Source: CAYFUF01 sp964394795 (GTDB lineage Bacteria > Bacillota > Clostridia > Tissierellales > Peptoniphilaceae). Taken from it: a stretch of DNA of 9,990 bases. Below, one piece after another: positions 1-5,128 of this stretch. The DNA lies in NCBI GenBank assembly GCA_964394795.1, contig CAYMYX010000048.1, positions 1 to 9,990 of the forward strand, read 5' to 3'. The notes below the pieces were generated by a model. That model saw nothing but the letters and a program-made list of their open reading frames with translations. It had not been told where the DNA came from and did not search any database. The position numbers and the translations under genes were made by a program. Positions within the stretch are counted from its first letter, which is position 1. Each line of letters begins with the position of its first letter.

Positions 1-74
1 CCGCCGCCATCCTGGCAAGCCATCATAAGAAACAGTCCAACTAAAAGCAGTGCTAACAGGTTTACTCTTTTCAT
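1..74 (-). CDS. Lipoprotein N-terminus, probable tryptophan ABC transporter substrate-binding protein (TrpX-like), cut by window edge
   Basis: Only the first 24 codons are present. They read MKRVNLLALLLVGLFLMMAC followed by QDGG: a basic n-region (K2, R3), a hydrophobic core (about residues 4-18) and a lipobox-like M-M-A-C with C20 as the lipidation site. The product should therefore be a lipoprotein anchored on the outer face of the membrane. The ATG (72-74) has an AGGAGAAG Shine-Dalgarno at 78-85. The gene follows a T-box leader whose specifier codon reads as TGG, so expression should rise when uncharged tRNA-Trp accumulates. A lipoprotein under a Trp T-box fits the TrpX solute-binding component of the predicted trpXYP transporter of Firmicutes. 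The lipoprotein nature is read directly from the sequence; the tryptophan role is inferred from the leader alone, because the binding domain lies outside the window. Confidence 0.8.
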   Translation of the reverse strand, partial: MKRVNLLALLLVGLFLMMACQDGG

Positions 75-77
75 TTT

Positions 78-85
78 CTTCTCCT
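78..85 (-). promoter_or_regulatory. Ribosome binding site of the truncated lipoprotein gene
   Basis: AGGAGAAG on the minus strand, three bases upstream of the ATG at 74. It lies downstream of the T-box terminator, so it is transcribed only on read-through. Confidence 0.75.
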
Positions 86-128
86 AATTTCTATGTGCGA
101 TAGAAAGGTCGATGAGAAGGATGGAAAT

Positions 129-164
129 AAAAAAAGACCTCCATCCCTAATGGGACAAAAGCCT
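129..164 (-). terminator. T-box regulatory terminator
   Basis: On the minus strand AGGCTTTTGTCCC, loop ATTA and GGGATGGAGGTCT form a 13-bp stem. Its G-U pairs are favourable only in the minus-strand RNA. A run of seven T follows. It lies between the antiterminator and the start codon, as expected for the transcription-attenuating arm of a T-box. Confidence 0.9.
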
Positions 165-393
165 AAACTTCTGCGGTACCACCCAAATTTGCATACGCAC
201 TCTCATCCAATACTATCATATTGGTCCCAAGATAACGGTAGGGTTCCGTTGGGCATTACTTTGCCTTAGCATTTCTTCCCACCCTCTGAAGGCCATTCAT
301 CAACAACCCACCCTAGGCACTCACAGCCAAGGTGCCATTCTCTGAAGGATGTCAGTCATTAACTACTCTTCTTCGTTTTCGGTTTGATTTATA
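129..393 (-). promoter_or_regulatory. T-box riboswitch, tryptophan (TGG) specifier
   Basis: A complete T-box leader on the minus strand. The hallmark GGGTGGTACCGC is at 184-173. Stem I runs from about 376 to 287. It contains the AG-bulge segment CAGAGA, the distal hairpin GGCAC/GTGCC with loop sequence TGGCTGTGA, and a loop-E motif formed by AGTA on the 5' side and GAA (298-296) on the 3' side. GAA is immediately followed by TGG (295-293), the specifier, then C and CTTC, which can pair with GAAG. The helix above loop E (GTTAATGACT with GGTTGTTGAT) pairs continuously with G-U wobbles, which fixes the register. Further hairpins are AACGG/CCGTT (250-234) and CCAATA/TATTGG (224-207, probable stem III). 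The element ends in the terminator at 164-129. Uncharged tRNA-Trp should stabilise the antiterminator and allow read-through into the lipoprotein gene. Confidence 0.95.
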
Positions 394-399
394 GCTTTA

Positions 400-427
400 A
401 GTATAGCCTCAAAAAAATACTTGTCAA
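400..427 (-). promoter_or_regulatory. Sigma-A-type promoter of the T-box transcript
   Basis: -35 TTGACA (427-422), 16-base spacer, -10 TATACT (405-400) on the minus strand. Predicted transcription start is about 394-392, shortly before T-box stem I. The -35 is a perfect consensus and the placement fits the leader. Confidence 0.85.
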
Positions 428-555
428 GTTTTATCGATAAACTTTACTTCACCTTAACATTCATGCGAAAAGAGACAAGGGCCATGTATCTCGCCCAAAA
501 CCCCTCCCGACCCCCAAAATAAAATCTCGGCTCCGTATCCTATAGGTATTACCGA

Positions 556-575
556 ACCAGAATAGATTATCTGGT
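556..575. repeat. Inverted repeat ACCAGA-N8-TCTGGT
   Basis: Perfect 6-bp arms (556-561 and 570-575) separated by 8 A/T-rich bases, upstream of the VTC/DUF4956 operon. The size and AT-rich centre fit an operator or a small RNA hairpin. No regulator can be assigned from sequence. Confidence 0.5.
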
Positions 576-629
576 GAAATTGTGAACTAACAATACCAAC
601 GAAAGGAATCATTACACTGGAGGATCAAG

Positions 630-660
630 TCGATAGGATGCTTGGGGAAGCATCAATCGA
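630..660 (+). promoter_or_regulatory. Strong leader hairpin upstream of the VTC-domain gene
   Basis: The inner stem GATGCTT (637-643) pairs with AAGCATC (648-654) around a GGGG loop. The outer stem TCGAT (630-634) pairs with ATCGA (656-660), with a small internal loop between (AG opposite A). Twelve base pairs in 31 bases is well above chance for this composition. No U-tract follows, so it is not an intrinsic terminator. It ends 27 bases before the ATG of the VTC gene and leaves that gene's Shine-Dalgarno (675-679) exposed. It covers the ATG of the possible short ORF at 638. It could stabilise the mRNA or regulate translation; the role is inferred. Confidence 0.6.
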
Positions 661-685
661 TAGCAAAACACTAGAGGAGAAATAA
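638..685 (+). CDS. Possible 15-codon leader ORF
   Basis: ATG at 638 opens a short frame, MLGEASIDSKTLEEK, ending in TAA at 683-685, two bases before the ATG of the VTC-domain gene and in a different frame. The nearest purine-rich site, GGAGG at 619-623, is 14 bases upstream, which is long for initiation, and the ATG lies inside a stable hairpin. The reading frame stays open upstream to about 580 and looks amphipathic, so a non-ATG start or a gene remnant is also possible. The composition shows no run of one amino acid that would suggest attenuation. Translation is unproven. Confidence 0.2.
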   Translation: MLGEASIDSKTLEEK

Positions 686-687
686 TT

Positions 688-1449
688 ATGACTATGGCAG
701 CAAATTATGGCGCGCTTAATGGTAGCGGCCTTGAATTAAAAGCTAACGATAAATTACAAGTAACGCGGGCAGAGAAAAAGTACCTAGTCGGCTTACGCGA
801 TCGGCTATATCTGATTGATTCATTCAACAGAATCTTGAAAGCCGATGCCTATGGGGATTACAGTGGCTACAGCGTTCGGACGGTATATTTTGACGGGTTG
901 AACAATCAAGACTACTTAGAACGAAAGTACAAGAGCCCCTTCCAAAAAAGGATTAGGCTGAGAGTATATGACCCAAGGGACAAGAACGTAAAATTCGAAA
1001 TCAAAAAGAAATGGACTCACTCCCAAGTAAAAGATTCTATCGTAATCAGTCGAGAAGATGCCCAAGAAATGCTTATGGGAAATTTTGAAGTATTGAAAAA
1101 CTATGACGATGACACGGCTAGGCTGGGCTATGAGCTTTGTAAGGCTGGTGGCTATCGCCCCGTTTCCATGGTGGAATACAAAAGACGGGCTTACACCCAT
1201 CCTCAGTTTTCGACAAGAATTACCATGGATAGCGACCTGAGATACTCGGATAAAGACTTCAATCTGTTTAGTCTGGATGCCATCGACTACAGAAACGTCA
1301 CTGATATTACCAGCACCATATTGGAAGTAAAATTCGAACGCTTTTTACTCCCTCAGATCAGAGAAGTCCTAGCCAATGTCGACTTGAAGAAATGTCCATT
1401 TAGCAAATTTGGCCACTCTCGGGCCTTACTCGAAGAATACTACTACTAA
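688..1449 (+). CDS. VTC-domain polyphosphate polymerase family protein
   Basis: The 253-residue protein matches the layout of the bacterial VTC domain (polyphosphate polymerase domain, related to the catalytic domain of yeast Vtc4 and to CYTH/triphosphate tunnel enzymes). Tunnel-type motifs appear in order: R27-x-E29-K-K-Y32; Y61-x-x-R64-x-x-Y-F-D69; the basic strand R88-I-R90-L-R92-x-Y; F-E104-x-K106-x-K108 and K115; V-E163-Y-K-R-R167; R177; and L-E213-V-K215-F. Alternating Arg/Lys and Glu residues are expected to bind polyphosphate or nucleotide phosphates and a divalent metal inside a beta barrel. Family members are thought to polymerise the terminal phosphate of ATP into polyphosphate, although bacterial examples are little studied. 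No signal peptide or membrane segment is seen, so it is cytosolic. The start at 688 has AGGAG at 675-679. The next gene begins 12 bases after its stop, so the two are co-transcribed. Confidence 0.88.
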   Translation: MTMAANYGALNGSGLELKANDKLQVTRAEKKYLVGLRDRLYLIDSFNRILKADAYGDYSGYSVRTVYFDGLNNQDYLERKYKSPFQKRIRLRVYDPRDKNVKFEIKKKWTHSQVKDSIVISREDAQEMLMGNFEVLKNYDDDTARLGYELCKAGGYRPVSMVEYKRRAYTHPQFSTRITMDSDLRYSDKDFNLFSLDAIDYRNVTDITSTILEVKFERFLLPQIREVLANVDLKKCPFSKFGHSRALLEEYYY

Positions 1450-1461
1450 GGAGATACGAAA

Positions 1462-2136
1462 ATGAACGAAATTTTAAGTACGGGTTATGGCCTAGTTGGC
1501 CTAGACACAACCCCTATCAATATAACGATGACCGGCGTCATGATCGCACTGGTCGTCGCCTTGCTTCTGTCGGCTGTCATGTATTTTACCTTCAAGGTGG
1601 TCCACGACGAGATGACCTATGACGCTACCTTTAATGTCATGCTTGTCATGTTGGCCCTAATCTCGACACTGATCATTATGATTGTTAGAACGAATATGGC
1701 CATCTCCTTGGGTATGGCCGGAACTCTTTCCCTCGTTCGGTTCAGAACAAATATTAAAGATAACAGAGATATTGGTTTTGTCTTCCTGGCCATGTTCATC
1801 GGCATCACCACCGCCACCGGTTTCTACTTTGTGGCCGTCCTTGGTACAGTGATTATCTGCGCTCTTCTCTACGCGTCAAATCATAGAATCACCAATGAAG
1901 GATCGATGCTGCTCGTCATCCGAGGAAGAGCGACTGACTTAAAGCGAATTGAACTTGTCATTAATGATTACACCAAGATCAGCAACCTGAAGGCCCATAA
2001 CCTCTTAGAAGATTCCTTTGAGCTCGTCTATGATATTAAAGGAAGGCAAGAGGACCAGATGTATATGGCCCAAATTCTCAAGAGTTTTGACGGGGTAGAT
2101 TCCGTTAACGTTCTTGCCCCATCAGCGCAGATGTAA
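1462..2136 (+). CDS. DUF4956 family membrane protein
   Basis: The 224-residue protein has hydrophobic segments at about residues 22-45, 56-75, 79-92 and 104-138, then a soluble C-terminal domain of about 80 residues (strands such as SMLLVIRG and FELVYDIKG). The motif S82-L-G-M-A-G-T-L-S-L-V-R-F-R95, followed by I-K99-D-x-R-D103, is the signature I associate with DUF4956 proteins. These commonly sit next to VTC-domain polyphosphate-polymerase-like genes. The stop of the VTC gene overlaps its AAGGAG (1448-1453), which suggests coupled translation. By analogy with the membrane part of the eukaryotic VTC complex, it may anchor the polymerase or pass its product through the membrane; this is inference, not demonstrated for the family. 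The family assignment is firm and the function unknown. Confidence 0.85.
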   Translation: MNEILSTGYGLVGLDTTPINITMTGVMIALVVALLLSAVMYFTFKVVHDEMTYDATFNVMLVMLALISTLIIMIVRTNMAISLGMAGTLSLVRFRTNIKDNRDIGFVFLAMFIGITTATGFYFVAVLGTVIICALLYASNHRITNEGSMLLVIRGRATDLKRIELVINDYTKISNLKAHNLLEDSFELVYDIKGRQEDQMYMAQILKSFDGVDSVNVLAPSAQM

Positions 2137-2165
2137 TAGTTCAAAAGTAATAAACATAAACACAT

Positions 2166-2195
2166 AAAAAGGGAGGCATTCGCCTCCCTTACATT
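2166..2195. terminator. Bidirectional terminator between convergent genes
   Basis: AAGGGAGGC (2169-2177), loop ATTC and GCCTCCCTT (2182-2190) form a perfect 9-bp stem. On the minus strand it is followed by five T (2170-2166), serving the small acidic-protein gene. On the plus strand a weaker T-rich stretch follows, serving the VTC/DUF4956 operon, which stops at 2136. Confidence 0.88.
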
Positions 2196-2197
2196 TA

Positions 2198-2422
2198 TTA
2201 TTTTCTATTCTCTTCGTCAACCCATTCTTTCGCTTCTTCAACAGCGTCCTCGGTTGGTGTCTCAACACCAGTTTCAGGATCTCTTGATTTCACGTTGGAG
2301 TAAATGTCTTGAGCAGCAGCGCCCTTTGATTTTTCTTCTTGAGCAGCCTCATCTAATTTTGCGTCGATTTCTTTCTCTTTTTGCTCGCCTAAATCTGGAA
2401 CTTTTTTTGTGTTATCTGACAT
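2198..2422 (-). CDS. Small, highly acidic hypothetical protein (74 aa)
   Basis: I do not recognise this protein. It has 22 Asp/Glu against 12 Lys/Arg, no cysteine, one tryptophan (W67) and no hydrophobic segment, so it should be cytosolic and largely disordered or helical. Residues 12-35 (Glu/Lys/Ala-rich) look like a charged helix, and 45-58 (SRDPETGVETPTED) like a flexible linker. It is probably a real gene: it has a strong GGGAGGAGAAG Shine-Dalgarno just upstream of the ATG at 2422, its own promoter (2504-2476), and a terminator right after its stop. It is a separate unit from rsmE, whose stop lies 101 bases upstream. Such composition is common in small stress-associated proteins, but nothing here proves that role. 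Confidence 0.75.
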   Translation of the reverse strand: MSDNTKKVPDLGEQKEKEIDAKLDEAAQEEKSKGAAAQDIYSNVKSRDPETGVETPTEDAVEEAKEWVDEENRK

Positions 2423-2475
2423 GAACTTCTCCTCCCAATAATTAACTTTAGTTGCGGGCGTTCTTCACACCCAAA

Positions 2476-2504
2476 ATCATAATATATAGTTAGCCGAATT
2501 CCAA
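2476..2504 (-). promoter_or_regulatory. Promoter of the small acidic-protein gene
   Basis: -35 TTGGAA (2504-2499), 17-base spacer, -10 TATGAT (2481-2476) on the minus strand, giving a leader of about 47 bases. Both boxes are near consensus; an alternative TTAGGA-18-TATATA pair overlaps it. Confidence 0.55.
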
Positions 2505-2523
2505 TTTCCTAAACAAAAGAAAC

Positions 2524-3258
2524 TTAGGCTTCCTCGGGAAGGGCTTGGGCAACGAGGCCAACAGCTAGAATGGCGGCCGTCTCTGCCCGTAAAATTCGGG
2601 GGCCTAAACTTACCGGTTGGAAGCCCTTGTTTTCAAGAAGGACCAGCTCCTCTTGGGCGAAACCGCCTTCGGGCCCTATAAGGATTTGGACATCTTGAGC
2701 CGTTCCTTTTTCTTGGACAAAGCTTAGAAGGTTTGGCGTCACCCCCTCCGTCCTTTCGGCACATACGACGGATAACGCCCCGTCCATCTGCACCAAGTCT
2801 TCCAACCTGACCTCAGATTGCAAGAGCGGAACCCGATGGCGCTCAGCCTGCTCTGCCGCCTCTTCCATAATCTTTCGGTAGCGGCTTTCCAATTTTTCTT
2901 CGTTCCTGGAATCTTTAACGTTGGTATATTGGCTGATTACAGGTGTAATGGAATAGACACCAAGCTCCGTGGCTTTCTGCAAAGCCCACTCCCACTTATC
3001 TTTTTTTATCTTGGCTAAGAGGAGGTGAATCCTCGTCGGGTGCTCCCGCTTTTCTTCAAGTTGGTCTAAGATATGGGCGGAGACGGTTTTCTTGCCGGGC
3101 TTAAGTTCTGCGAGGAAAGGAATAGTACCCTCATCAATCAAACGAACCCTATCCCCTTCTCGCACGCGCAAAACCCGAAGGAGCTGCTGGGCAGTCTCTT
3201 CGGGTAAGTTGATGGTTTCTCCGATTTGGAGTTTTTCTTGGATAAAAAACTGTTGCAT
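2524..3258 (-). CDS. rsmE: 16S rRNA (uracil-1498-N3)-methyltransferase RsmE
   Basis: RsmE uses S-adenosylmethionine to methylate N3 of U1498 in helix 44 of 16S rRNA, in the assembled 30S subunit. The 244-residue length is normal for the family. The N-terminal part (1-70) is the PUA-like RNA-binding domain, with LLRVLRVREGDRVRLID at about 26-42. The C-terminal SPOUT (trefoil-knot) domain carries the family signatures I194-G-P-E-G-G-F200 and L218-G-P-R-I-L-R-A-E-T227, which build the SAM pocket. Its ATG overlaps the TAA of the upstream DtxR-like gene by one base (TAATG), so translation is probably coupled. In many Firmicutes rsmE follows prmA; here it follows a metal regulator instead. No clear terminator follows its stop, only a weak 5-bp inverted repeat at 2509-2529. 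Confidence 0.97.
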   Translation of the reverse strand: MQQFFIQEKLQIGETINLPEETAQQLLRVLRVREGDRVRLIDEGTIPFLAELKPGKKTVSAHILDQLEEKREHPTRIHLLLAKIKKDKWEWALQKATELGVYSITPVISQYTNVKDSRNEEKLESRYRKIMEEAAEQAERHRVPLLQSEVRLEDLVQMDGALSVVCAERTEGVTPNLLSFVQEKGTAQDVQILIGPEGGFAQEELVLLENKGFQPVSLGPRILRAETAAILAVGLVAQALPEEA

Positions 3259-3626
3259 TAGTCCTCACCGAATACTTGTTTCAAGCGGTCAAAGGTCTCT
3301 TGGGACAGGGCGTGCTCAATCTTGCAAGCGTCGTTTTCCGCATTTTCTTCGCTGACGCCCAGCTTGACCAGAAGGCGGTAAAGAATTTGGTGGCGTTCGT
3401 CAATCTCTCGCCCAATCCGTTCCCCGCTTTCCAAGAGGACAATTTCGCCGTCGCTTTCCATGACAATGTGGCCCAATTCTTCTAACTTTTTCATTGCCTT
3501 CGACACGGAAGGGCGGCTAAGTTCTAGGTGGTTGGCGATGTCAATGGATCTGACGTGCCCCTTTTCTCTTTTCAAAACGACAATTGCTTCCAAATAATTC
3601 TCTGAAGAATCTCGTAAATCGTGCAT
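3258..3626 (-). CDS. DtxR/MntR-family metal-dependent transcriptional repressor, short form
   Basis: The 122-residue protein has an N-terminal winged helix (about 6-65, recognition helix near S37-R-P-S-V-S-K-A-M-K-K-L) and the metal-binding dimerisation domain (66-115). It lacks the C-terminal SH3-like domain of DtxR/IdeR, as MntR does. Aligned by eye with B. subtilis MntR, the metal ligands fall at N10 (Asp in MntR, Met in DtxR), E13, H79, C101 (Glu in MntR, Cys in DtxR), E104 and H105. The C-K-I-E-H core (101-105) is therefore DtxR-like while the domain plan is MntR-like, so Fe(II) or Mn(II) sensing cannot be decided from sequence. AAGGAGG lies at 3631-3637, overlapping the stop of the upstream membrane-protein gene. 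The three-gene arrangement suggests one transcript: membrane protein, regulator, rsmE. Confidence 0.9.
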   Translation of the reverse strand: MHDLRDSSENYLEAIVVLKREKGHVRSIDIANHLELSRPSVSKAMKKLEELGHIVMESDGEIVLLESGERIGREIDERHQILYRLLVKLGVSEENAENDACKIEHALSQETFDRLKQVFGED

Positions 3627-3635
3627 GTGTCCTCC

Positions 3636-4538
3636 TTAATCTAAGCGAGTGAGATTTATCTCTTTGTAACGATTAACTAACAAATACACCAACATTAAGG
3701 CCATGATGATGTTCGTCGTTGGGATTTCAATCGGTAATATGTCCGTGCTAACGATCAGTAATAAGAAGTTAGCCATGGCTATCTTCCATTTTACCCCATT
3801 TGGCCGTAGAAAGCCAAAAACTATGGCCAAACGTAGCACCATGGTAGGCAGAATCTGGATTTCAAAGAGGGTTCGGACGCTATATTCCGCCAGGGCGGTC
3901 ACCACCACGGTGATGATATAGGGAAAAAGGCCAAACTTTTCCGTCATCTTTGCCTTCAAGGCATTGTAGTAGGTGAAGGTGCCAAACTCCGCTATGCCCA
4001 CCGACAGTGTCATTGCCTGCCCCAAATGGATCAAAAGAAAGTTAATCCGCTGAAAGTAAAGCGGGAGATAGTCATAGAAAAAGAACTGGCTAGCGAAGAT
4101 CATCAGGCTGACTACGAGGGCGAAGACAATGCCATTACTGTAGAGGCTGTTCTTCAGCGTACCTTCTTCGCGATAGTCAACAGAGGCCTTCTCATAGTTA
4201 TCCGCAAAGAGCTTCCTGACAATGATCGGGCTCAGCCACATGAACAAGGGTAGGACGATGGAGCTGGCCATGTAAAAGTAAAACAAATTCGTGATTGCCT
4301 GATCTGATGCCGGATCTAAGTTGTAAGAGCCCACGTTCAGCCCATACATAAGGGCATAATAGGCCAAACGAAAAGCAAAGAGGATGGCTAGGGCGATGGA
4401 AATCTGCATGACCCAATTCTCGTTGGCACGAAAAGGGGCTGCCTGTCTCGACCTTCTTATATCTCGTGGTTTACTCTTTGTTCTATCTTCCGGGGTTGGT
4501 TGCCGGTCTGTCTCTGGTTTTTGATTCTTATCTGTCAT
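3636..4538 (-). CDS. Polytopic membrane protein of unknown function
   Basis: I do not recognise this 300-residue protein. Residues 1-42 are polar, rich in Lys/Arg/Pro and Asp/Glu, and probably cytosolic. Six to eight hydrophobic segments follow, at about 43-66, 84-107, 134-157, 165-186, 203-222, 230-247, 255-275 and 278-293. Possible functional spots are A-E-Y-S-V-R (about 217-222) and a single H-L-G-Q (about 171-174). The paired glutamates and histidines of CPBP intramembrane proteases are absent, as are obvious transporter signatures. The start has AAGGAGG at 4543-4549. Its stop lies 9 bases before the DtxR-like regulator's ATG, and that gene's Shine-Dalgarno overlaps this stop. Genes co-transcribed with metal regulators are sometimes metal transporters or their partners, but that is only a contextual guess. 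Confidence 0.8.
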   Translation of the reverse strand: MTDKNQKPETDRQPTPEDRTKSKPRDIRRSRQAAPFRANENWVMQISIALAILFAFRLAYYALMYGLNVGSYNLDPASDQAITNLFYFYMASSIVLPLFMWLSPIIVRKLFADNYEKASVDYREEGTLKNSLYSNGIVFALVVSLMIFASQFFFYDYLPLYFQRINFLLIHLGQAMTLSVGIAEFGTFTYYNALKAKMTEKFGLFPYIITVVVTALAEYSVRTLFEIQILPTMVLRLAIVFGFLRPNGVKWKIAMANFLLLIVSTDILPIEIPTTNIIMALMLVYLLVNRYKEINLTRLD

Positions 4539-4579
4539 AGGTCCTCCTTCGTCTCGGGTCGTTTGTTTCGTTCGTTTTA

Positions 4580-4609
4580 AGTATACACGAAAATGGCCCC
4601 CATATCTCC
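4580..4609 (-). promoter_or_regulatory. Weak candidate promoter of the membrane protein/regulator/rsmE operon
   Basis: On the minus strand TATACT (4585-4580), preceded by GTG and followed by TTAAAAC, is a good -10 about 40 bases before the start codon. It closely resembles the -10 of the T-box transcript (TATACTTAAAGC). No good -35 is found at 16-18 bases, so activity may depend on an activator or this may not be the true promoter. Confidence 0.35.
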
Positions 4610-4650
4610 TATTGGCGCCGCGGGGATCTACCGCCCCGTTTCAGGCAAAC

Positions 4651-4675
4651 AAAAAGGACTGCCCGCGGGCAGCCC
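4651..4675 (-). terminator. Intrinsic terminator of the HU gene
   Basis: On the minus strand a GC-rich hairpin (GG-CTGCC with GGCAG-CC, arms 4675-4656) is followed by TTTTTGTTTG (from 4655). It lies 41 bases after the HU stop and upstream of the next operon's promoter region, making HU monocistronic. Confidence 0.9.
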
Positions 4676-4715
4676 CATACACAAAGGAAGTGTATTAAAA
4701 TGATTCAAAATGATC

Positions 4716-4994
4716 TTACTTGTTTACGGCATCTTTCAAGTTCTTACCAGCCTTGAAAACTGGAGCTGTAGATGCTGGGATGTTGATTGTTTCTTCTGGA
4801 TTTCTTGGGTTTCTACCTTCGCGTGCTTTTCTCTCACGAGTTTCGAAAGTACCGAAGCCAACTAATTGTACCTTTTCGCCGTCTACAAGTGCTTCTCTTA
4901 CTGTCTCAAGGAAAGCGTCAAGTGCGCGAGTGGAGTCAGCTTTGCTTAGGTTGCTTTTTTCAGCGATCTTTGCGATTAATTCAGATTTGTTCAT
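4716..4994 (-). CDS. hup: DNA-binding protein HU
   Basis: A 92-residue histone-like protein that binds and bends DNA as a dimer to shape the nucleoid. Visible features are the helical N-terminus M1-N-K-S-E-L-I-A-K-I-A, the family signature V45-G-F-G-T-F-E-T-R-E-R55, the DNA-binding arm G60-R-N-P-R64 with the intercalating proline P63, and the C-terminal helix F-K-A-G-K-N-L-K-D-A-V-N-K. I chose the start at 4994 rather than an in-frame ATG at 5018. HU proteins begin with MNK, and GGGAGGA (5005-4999) sits at the right distance for the downstream ATG and would be inside the gene with the longer start. A strong promoter upstream and a terminator downstream make it a high-expression single-gene unit. 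Confidence 0.97.
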   Translation of the reverse strand: MNKSELIAKIAEKSNLSKADSTRALDAFLETVREALVDGEKVQLVGFGTFETRERKAREGRNPRNPEETINIPASTAPVFKAGKNLKDAVNK

Positions 4995-5041
4995 TGTATC
5001 CTCCCAAAAATTAGTCATTGTCAGTTTAAAACTGTAGTTAA

Positions 5042-5069
5042 ATTATATCAAAAGTTAGTAAAGGTTCAA
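5042..5069 (-). promoter_or_regulatory. Promoter of the HU gene
   Basis: -35 TTGAAC (5069-5064), 16-base spacer, -10 TATAAT (5047-5042), with the extended TGn element directly before the -10, on the minus strand. It gives a leader of about 40 bases. A strong housekeeping-type promoter, as expected for HU. Confidence 0.88.
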
Positions 5070-5111
5070 CCAGAAAACTCGTTTTTTCCGTGATTTTCAA
5101 GCTTTAGAGGC

Positions 5112-5128
5112 CATTCTTATCAAGAATG
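5112..5128. repeat. Hairpin directly after the foldase-like gene
   Basis: CATTCTT (5112-5118) and AAGAATG (5122-5128) are perfect 7-bp arms around ATC, starting at the base next to the stop of the lipoprotein gene. On the minus strand no T-run follows, so it is at best a weak terminator; it may protect the 3' end of the mRNA. Confidence 0.4.

Larger units (their letters stand above)
428..687 (+). other. Intergenic region and 5' leader of the VTC/DUF4956 operon
   Basis: This stretch separates the divergent T-box transcript from the polyphosphate-polymerase-like gene. I found no convincing -35/-10 pair for the plus-strand operon; possible -10-like strings (TAAAAT near 520, GATTAT near 567) lack matching -35 boxes. 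It contains two inverted repeats (556-575 and 630-660), listed separately, a possible 15-codon ORF (638-685), and a C-rich patch at about 493-516. Confidence 0.6.

Noticed and set aside
430..600. Promoter for the VTC/DUF4956 operon
   Set aside because: Several -10-like strings exist, but none has a credible -35 at 16-18 bases, so none is annotated.
2509..2529. CCTAA-N11-TTAGG inverted repeat as an iron-box operator or rsmE terminator
   Set aside because: The half-sites are oriented opposite to the TTAGG...CCTAA order of DtxR-type boxes, the arms are only 5 bp, and no T-run follows.
3636..4538. CPBP-family intramembrane protease
   Set aside because: Polytopic proteins of this size are often placed there, but the EExxxR and downstream histidine motifs of that family are not present.
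4611..4640. GC-rich patch with CGGGG/CCCCG arms as a terminator or mobile-element remnant
   Set aside because: The arms are only 5 bp, no T-run follows on either strand, and no matching copy was seen elsewhere in the window.
4995..5018. Longer HU N-terminus beginning at an upstream in-frame ATG
   Set aside because: The added residues match no HU protein, and the good Shine-Dalgarno (4999-5005) lies inside this extension at the right distance for ATG 4994.
4720..5037. Plus-strand open frames of 75-105 codons across the HU gene and its leader
   Set aside because: Antisense shadows of HU with no Shine-Dalgarno or recognisable protein features. The same applies to open frames opposite rsmE, the membrane protein, the foldase-like gene, hslO and valS.
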